Part shown: piece by piece, positions 60,099 through 64,000 of the stretch
Layout of the letters: every line of letters starts with the position of its first letter
How positions within the stretch are numbered: the stretch's first letter is position 1
Origin: Kitasatospora paranensis
GTDB lineage: Bacteria; Actinomycetota; Actinomycetes; Streptomycetales; Streptomycetaceae
Length of the DNA: 64,000 nucleotides
Direction of reading: 5' to 3'
NCBI RefSeq assembly: GCF_039544005.1
Contig: NZ_BAABKV010000001.1
Span: forward strand, 5,642,001-5,706,000
Position numbers and translations under genes: made by a program
Notes under the pieces: generated by a model
Seen by the model: the letters and a program-made list of their open reading frames with translations, nothing else
The model's database searches: none
What the model was told of the DNA's origin: nothing

Positions 60099-60745
60099 CG
60101 GACCACCGCCAGCTGGGACTCCAGGAGGCGGAACACGCCCCGGACGGCGAAGCTGAGCGCCAGGTACGCCACCGCCGCCCAGGCGAAGATCGGGAGGATG
60201 GCGTACCCCTTGTCGGTCAGGGTCTGCTGCGCGTTGTAGAGCTCGGAGACGCTGAACGCGCCGGCGATCGCCGAGTTCCTCGGCAGCGCGATGAAGATGC
60301 TGCTCATCGGGCCGAGCACGGTGCGCGCGGCCTGCGGCAGGATGATCTGCCCCAGCGTCTGACCGAAGGTCAGGCCGAGGCTGCGGGCCGCCTCCGCCTG
60401 GCCGAGCGGCACCGTGTTGATGCCGGAGCGCAGCACCTCGCAGACGAAGCTGCCGGTGTACGCGCTCAGCGCCATCGCCGCGAAGGTGAAGCTGTCGAAG
60501 TGCACGCCCAGCCGCGGCAGGGCGAACACCACGGCGATGAACAGCAGGGTCAGCGGGGTGTTGCGGAACACGTTCACCCACACCGCCCCGAACGCCCGCA
60601 GCGCCGGTACCGGGGAGACCCGGAAGGCCGCCAGCACCGTGCCGAGCAGCAGCGCGAAGAGCGCACTCACCGCGCTCAGCTCGACCGTGGTCAGGAACCC
60701 GTCGCGGAAGGTCGCGAAGTTGTCGTCCTCGAACATCATGCCCAC
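60095..60745 (-). CDS. gluC: Glutamate ABC transporter permease GluC
   Basis: 216 residues, shorter partner permease. NVFRNTPLTLLFIAVVFALP and the EAA loop AEAARSLGLTFGQTLGQIIL are visible. GTG at 60745 has GAGGAGG about nine bases upstream. It lies 48 bp after gluB and overlaps gluD. Confidence 0.88.
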   Translation of the reverse strand: MGMMFEDDNFATFRDGFLTTVELSAVSALFALLLGTVLAAFRVSPVPALRAFGAVWVNVFRNTPLTLLFIAVVFALPRLGVHFDSFTFAAMALSAYTGSFVCEVLRSGINTVPLGQAEAARSLGLTFGQTLGQIILPQAARTVLGPMSSIFIALPRNSAIAGAFSVSELYNAQQTLTDKGYAILPIFAWAAVAYLALSFAVRGVFRLLESQLAVVR

Positions 60746-60793
60746 GCCGGCGGCCCTCCTCTCTCGTCGTTCAGCTGGTCACGAGGACCGGTG

Positions 60794-61699
60794 TCAGTAG
60801 CGCTCGAGGGCCGGGACGGCCGGCGCCGGGGAGCCGGACAGGCCGAGGGTGGCGTCGTACGCCTTCTTCCAGTCCCCGTTGTCCTCGTGGGCCTTGAGCG
60901 CGTCGTCGATCGCCTTGCGCAGCACCGCGTCGTCCTTGGCGAGACCCACGCCGTACTGCTCGGTGGAGAACGGCTTGCCGATCACCTTGAGCTTGCCGGC
61001 GTTCTTCGCGGCGAATCCCTTGAGGATCGCGTCGTCGGTGGTCACCGCGTCGAGCTCGCCGGTGAGCAGCCGGTCCACGCACTGGGCGTAGTTGTCGTAG
61101 TGGATCGCCTTGCCCTTGCCGATGTACTTCTCGATCTGGTCGACCGAGGTGGAACCGGTGACGGTGCAGACGTTCTTGCCCACGGCGCTCTCGGGGCCGG
61201 TGATCGCCGTGTCGTCCTTGCGGACCAGCAGGTCCTGGCCGGCGATGTAGTACGGGCCGGCGAACGAGACGTCGTTCTTGCGCTTGGCGTTGATGCTGTA
61301 GGTGCCGACGTAGTAGTCGATGTTGTTGTGCCCGATCTCGGTCTCGCGGTTCGCCGAGACGATCGTCTTGAACTCGATCTGGTCGGGCGAGAATCCGAGG
61401 TCGGCGGCGACCATCTTGGCGATCTCGATGTCGAAGCCGTTGCGGGTGTTGGTGGAGACGTCCTCGAAGCCCAGGAACGGCTGGTCCGACTTGGCGCCGA
61501 TGATCAGCTTGCCGCGCTTCTTGGCCGCCGTCCACGCCGGCGAACCGTCCAGCTTGGCCGCGGTGTTGACGCTGTACGTCGGCAGCTTCGGGGCGGCCGC
61601 GTCCGAGCCGGTCGACGGCGAGCCGTCCTTGCCGCAGGCGGCGACGGCGGTCAGCGCGAGCACCGACAGGGCGGCGGCGATGGTGCGACGGGTCCTCAT
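60794..61699 (-). CDS. gluB: Glutamate-binding lipoprotein GluB
   Basis: 301 residues. Signal peptide with lipobox AVAAC, lipidated Cys at residue 22. The SBP_bac_3 fold follows: KLIIGAKSDQPFLGFEDVST, NGFDIEIAKMVAADLGF, NIDYYVGTYSINAKRKNDVS and STEQYGVGLAKDD. It catches glutamate (or a similar acidic amino acid) outside the membrane. It is separated from gluA by a 127-bp gap holding a stem-loop. Confidence 0.9.
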   Translation of the reverse strand: MRTRRTIAAALSVLALTAVAACGKDGSPSTGSDAAAPKLPTYSVNTAAKLDGSPAWTAAKKRGKLIIGAKSDQPFLGFEDVSTNTRNGFDIEIAKMVAADLGFSPDQIEFKTIVSANRETEIGHNNIDYYVGTYSINAKRKNDVSFAGPYYIAGQDLLVRKDDTAITGPESAVGKNVCTVTGSTSVDQIEKYIGKGKAIHYDNYAQCVDRLLTGELDAVTTDDAILKGFAAKNAGKLKVIGKPFSTEQYGVGLAKDDAVLRKAIDDALKAHEDNGDWKKAYDATLGLSGSPAPAVPALERY

Positions 61700-61766
61700 G
61701 AAGTCGTGCTCCCCTGGGTTGTGTCCGCGATGCGGCCGGGCCGCGGGCGGGACGTTCCGTGACTGA

Positions 61767-61792
61767 GGCCGGGCACCCCCTCGGGCCCGGCC
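61767..61792 (-). promoter_or_regulatory. Intercistronic stem-loop between gluA and gluB
   Basis: GGCCGGGC (61767-61774) pairs with GCCCGGCC (61785-61792). It lies in the gap before gluB. It could attenuate or stabilise transcript ends so that the binding protein is made in excess; this role is inferred. Confidence 0.5.
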
Positions 61793-61826
61793 GTGAGCGA
61801 TCGGCGCTGACGCTGCGTCAGGACGC

Positions 61827-62600
61827 TCAGTGGTGCAGGATCTTGGACAGGAAGTCCTTGGCGCGGTCCGAGCGCGGCGAGGTGAAGAAGGCGTCGGGCG
61901 TGTTCTCCTCGACGATCCGGCCGTCCGCCATGAACAGCACCCGGTTGGCGGCCGAGCGGGCGAAGCCCATCTCGTGCGTGACCACCACCATCGTCATGCC
62001 GTCGGCGGCGAGTCGGCGCATGACCTCCAGCACCTCGTTGACCATCTCGGGGTCGAGCGCCGAGGTCGGCTCGTCGAAGAGCATCACCTTCGGCTTCATC
62101 GCCAGCGCGCGGGCGATCGCCACCCGCTGCTGCTGGCCGCCGGAGAGCTGGGCCGGGAACTTGTCCGCCTGGGCGCCGACACCGACCTGCTCCAGCAGGT
62201 CGCGGGCCGTCCGCTCGGCCTCGGCGCGCGGCACCTTGCGCACCTTGACCTGCGCCAGCACGACGTTCTCCAGCACCGTCCGGTGCGCGAACAGGTTGAA
62301 GCTCTGGAACACCATGCCGACCTCGGCCCGCAGCCGCGCCAGCTCGCGCCCCTCGGCGGGCAGCGGCCGGCCGTCGATGGTGATCGTCCCCGAGTCGATC
62401 GTCTCCAGCCGGTTGATCGTCCGGCAGAGCGTCGACTTGCCCGAGCCGGACGGGCCGATCACGACCACGACCTCGCCCGCCGTGATGCTCAGATCGATGT
62501 CCTGCAGCACGTGGAGCGCGCCGAAGTGCTTGTTGACCCCGCTCAGGACGACCAGCGGAGCCTGCGCTGCCGCGGCCTCGGAGGCGGTGGTCTCGGTCAT
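61827..62600 (-). CDS. gluA: Glutamate ABC transporter ATPase GluA
   Basis: 257 residues from ATG 62600. Walker A GPSGSGKST, signature LSGGQQQRVAIARAL, Walker B VMLFDEPTSALDPEMV, switch His in VVVTHEMGFAR: a textbook polar amino-acid ATPase. The in-frame stretch upstream is Gly/Pro-rich and not family-like. A TAGGGT/CTGACA promoter stands about 110 bp upstream. First gene of the gluABCD operon. Confidence 0.92.
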   Translation of the reverse strand: MTETTASEAAAAQAPLVVLSGVNKHFGALHVLQDIDLSITAGEVVVVIGPSGSGKSTLCRTINRLETIDSGTITIDGRPLPAEGRELARLRAEVGMVFQSFNLFAHRTVLENVVLAQVKVRKVPRAEAERTARDLLEQVGVGAQADKFPAQLSGGQQQRVAIARALAMKPKVMLFDEPTSALDPEMVNEVLEVMRRLAADGMTMVVVTHEMGFARSAANRVLFMADGRIVEENTPDAFFTSPRSDRAKDFLSKILHH

Positions 62601-62707
62601 CGCGCGGTGCTCCCTCGTGTCGGATCCCAGGGCGAACTCCCTTGGGCGGCGCTGCTCGTGGTACCGGGGGCCGGAGCCGGCGGAGCCCGCAGCCCCCGGT
62701 GGGCCCG

Positions 62708-62737
62708 ACCCTAGGAGTCCCGACGATGCCATGTCAG
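62708..62737 (-). promoter_or_regulatory. Probable promoter of the glu operon
   Basis: On the minus strand CTGACA (62732-62737), 18-bp spacer, TAGGGT (62708-62713). It lies in the 445-bp divergent region (62601-63045) between gluA and the response regulator. The rest of that region is GC-rich with no gene recognised. Confidence 0.6.
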
Positions 62738-63045
62738 CCGATCTGAGCGGAACTTGAGGATCACGATCGGGCCACGCACCGCAGCCGCCCCGGCACCCTG
62801 TGTGCGGCACCGGGTGCGCGGTACCGGCTCGGTAACGGTCCGCCCGCCGGGTCGGCCCCGGGCGCATCCGGGTGGTCCGATGGATGGGGACGCCCCGCGG
62901 GGGCGGGGTTGCGCCCCGGCGCTGTCCAGGTCAGGCGGGTGGACGGCACAATACTCCGAACCGCATGGACGGGACCGGCCGGGGCCGGGACCGGCACGGG
63001 GGCGGGACGGACCTCCGGCTGCCACCGGAGGAGAGGAGGACACGG

Positions 63046-63822
63046 ATGCGACTGCTGCTCGTCGAGGACGACGACCGCGTCGCCGCGGCGCTGACCGCCG
63101 TCCTGGGCCGACACGGCTTCCAGGTCAGGCACGCGCGCAGCGGGCACGAGGCACTGGACGCGCTCGTCCCGGACGGCAGCGAGCCCTTCCGGGTCGTGCT
63201 GCTCGACCTGGGACTGCCCGACCGTGACGGCTTCGAGGTGTGCAGCCGGATCCGGGCGGGCAGCGGGGTGCCGGTGATCATGGTCACCGCGCGGGCCGAC
63301 ATCCGCTCGCGCATCCACGGCCTCAACCTGGGCGCGGACGACTACATCACCAAGCCCTACGACATGGGCGAGCTGCTGGCCCGGATCCACGCGGTGGCCC
63401 GCCGCGGCCTCGCCGCCAGCCCGGCCGGCACCGCCGTCGAACCGGCCGGCGGCCCGCTGGAGTCCCGCGGCATCGTCATCGACCGCGAGCGCCGCCGGGT
63501 CACCGTGAACGGCCGGGACGTCCCGCTCACCCGCAAGGAGTTCGACCTGCTCGCGCTCCTCGCGCAGAGCCCCGGGGTGGTGTACCGGCGCGAGCAGATC
63601 TTCAGCGAGGTCTGGCGCAGCGGCTGGGAGGGCAACGGCCGCACCCTGGAGGTGCACATCGGGTCGCTGCGCACCAAGCTCGGCCTGCCCGGACTGGTCG
63701 AGGCGGTGCGCGGGGTCGGCTACCGGCTGATCCCGGAGCAGCCCGCCGACCCGGACGGAGCCGTCGCAGAAGCGCCCGCCGGAGCCGACACCGACGCCGA
63801 TCCGACCGCCGCGGAGCGCTGA
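63046..63822 (+). CDS. OmpR/PhoB-family response regulator
   Basis: 258 residues. Receiver with acidic EDDD at residues 7-10, phospho-Asp about 54 (VVLLDLGLPDRDG), and Lys in YITKPYDMGELLARI. The C-terminal winged helix reads PLTRKEFDLLALLAQSPGVV, REQIFSEVWRSGWEGNGRTL, HIGSLRTKLG and VRGVGYRL. An Ala/Asp-rich tail follows. GAGGAGAGGAGG precedes ATG 63046. The sensor kinase starts 5 bp later. It is divergent from the glu operon, which it may or may not control. Confidence 0.92.
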   Translation: MRLLLVEDDDRVAAALTAVLGRHGFQVRHARSGHEALDALVPDGSEPFRVVLLDLGLPDRDGFEVCSRIRAGSGVPVIMVTARADIRSRIHGLNLGADDYITKPYDMGELLARIHAVARRGLAASPAGTAVEPAGGPLESRGIVIDRERRRVTVNGRDVPLTRKEFDLLALLAQSPGVVYRREQIFSEVWRSGWEGNGRTLEVHIGSLRTKLGLPGLVEAVRGVGYRLIPEQPADPDGAVAEAPAGADTDADPTAAER

Positions 63823-63827
63823 CCGCC

Positions 63828-64000
63828 GTGCAGAACCGCCTGCTCGGCATCCTGCTCTCCCTGATGGCCTGCGTGCTGGCGGCCCTCGGGCTGCCGCTCG
63901 CCGCGGCCGTCGCCGCGGCCGAGCAGAGCCGGGTGGTCGTCGACCGGATCGACGACATCGCCCGCTTCGCCCAGGACCTGCCCACCCAGGGCCGTCCCGG
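63828..64000 (+). CDS. Sensor histidine kinase, N-terminal fragment (cut by window end)
   Basis: GTG at 63828, 5 bp after the regulator stop. The 57 visible residues start with a transmembrane helix (LLGILLSLMACVLAALGLPL) and continue into an extracellular segment (EQSRVVVDRIDDIARFAQDL). Kinase domains lie beyond the window. Assignment rests on the helix and on pairing with the response regulator. Confidence 0.75.
   Translation, partial: MQNRLLGILLSLMACVLAALGLPLAAAVAAAEQSRVVVDRIDDIARFAQDLPTQGRP

Overview
The window is high-GC actinobacterial chromosome. The 16S rRNA, with its 'GGTGAAGCCCTTCGGGGTGG' variable region, the tRNA-free rrn spacer and the gene order all point to Streptomycetaceae. 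The 16S reads more like Kitasatospora or Streptacidiphilus than Streptomyces proper; genus is inferred by eye only. Gene order from about 28.7 kb onward follows, from memory, the Streptomyces coelicolor SCO5747-SCO5779 region (osaC-osaA-osaB-ftsK, rimO-pgsA-cinA-clgR, lhr, recA-recX, gluDCBA).

Layout. (1) 0-1.2 kb: end of an ABC exporter locus. (2) 1.4-21 kb: a polyamine and amino-acid catabolism island. It holds three class-III aminotransferases, two Lrp/AsnC regulators, a PucR-type regulator, two gamma-aminobutyraldehyde-type dehydrogenases, a complete spermidine/putrescine importer (potD-A-B-C), a PuuB-like FAD oxidase, two small hypothetical genes and mmsA. Together these genes would import putrescine or spermidine, remove the amino groups by oxidation or transamination, oxidise the aldehydes, and feed the acids into central metabolism. 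(3) 21-26.7 kb: one complete rrn operon (16S-23S-5S) with leader and terminator. (4) 26.7-28.3 kb: a PAP2-family membrane protein and an acetate-transporter-family protein. (5) 28.6-37.2 kb: the osmotic/developmental Osa signalling locus. (6) 37.3-44.8 kb: ftsK, a RodZ-like protein, rimO, pgsA, cinA and clgR. (7) 44.8-53.4 kb: a DUF4190-type protein, the large helicase lhr, a secreted subtilase, a DUF3046-type protein and an AI-2E-family permease. (8) 53.4-57.2 kb: recA-recX-rny, with two recognisable DNA-damage promoters. (9) 57.3-64 kb: an FAD aromatic hydroxylase, the glutamate importer gluABCD, and a two-component system cut by the window end.

A dominant feature is technical. At about 18 places an otherwise intact, conserved gene changes frame, and in nearly every case adding one C or G to a short C/G run restores the expected protein. 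Affected genes include ftsK (twice), rimO, lhr (four times), potA, potB, potD and osaA. I read this as systematic homopolymer undercalling in the assembly, so these genes are annotated across their full span and not as pseudogenes.

The least conventional structure is a roughly 220-bp near-palindrome between lhr and its neighbour. It is built from two inverted copies of a 30-bp GGTACCTCCC-type element. A related element lies inside the lhr reading frame, and a more distant one inside the FAD hydroxylase.
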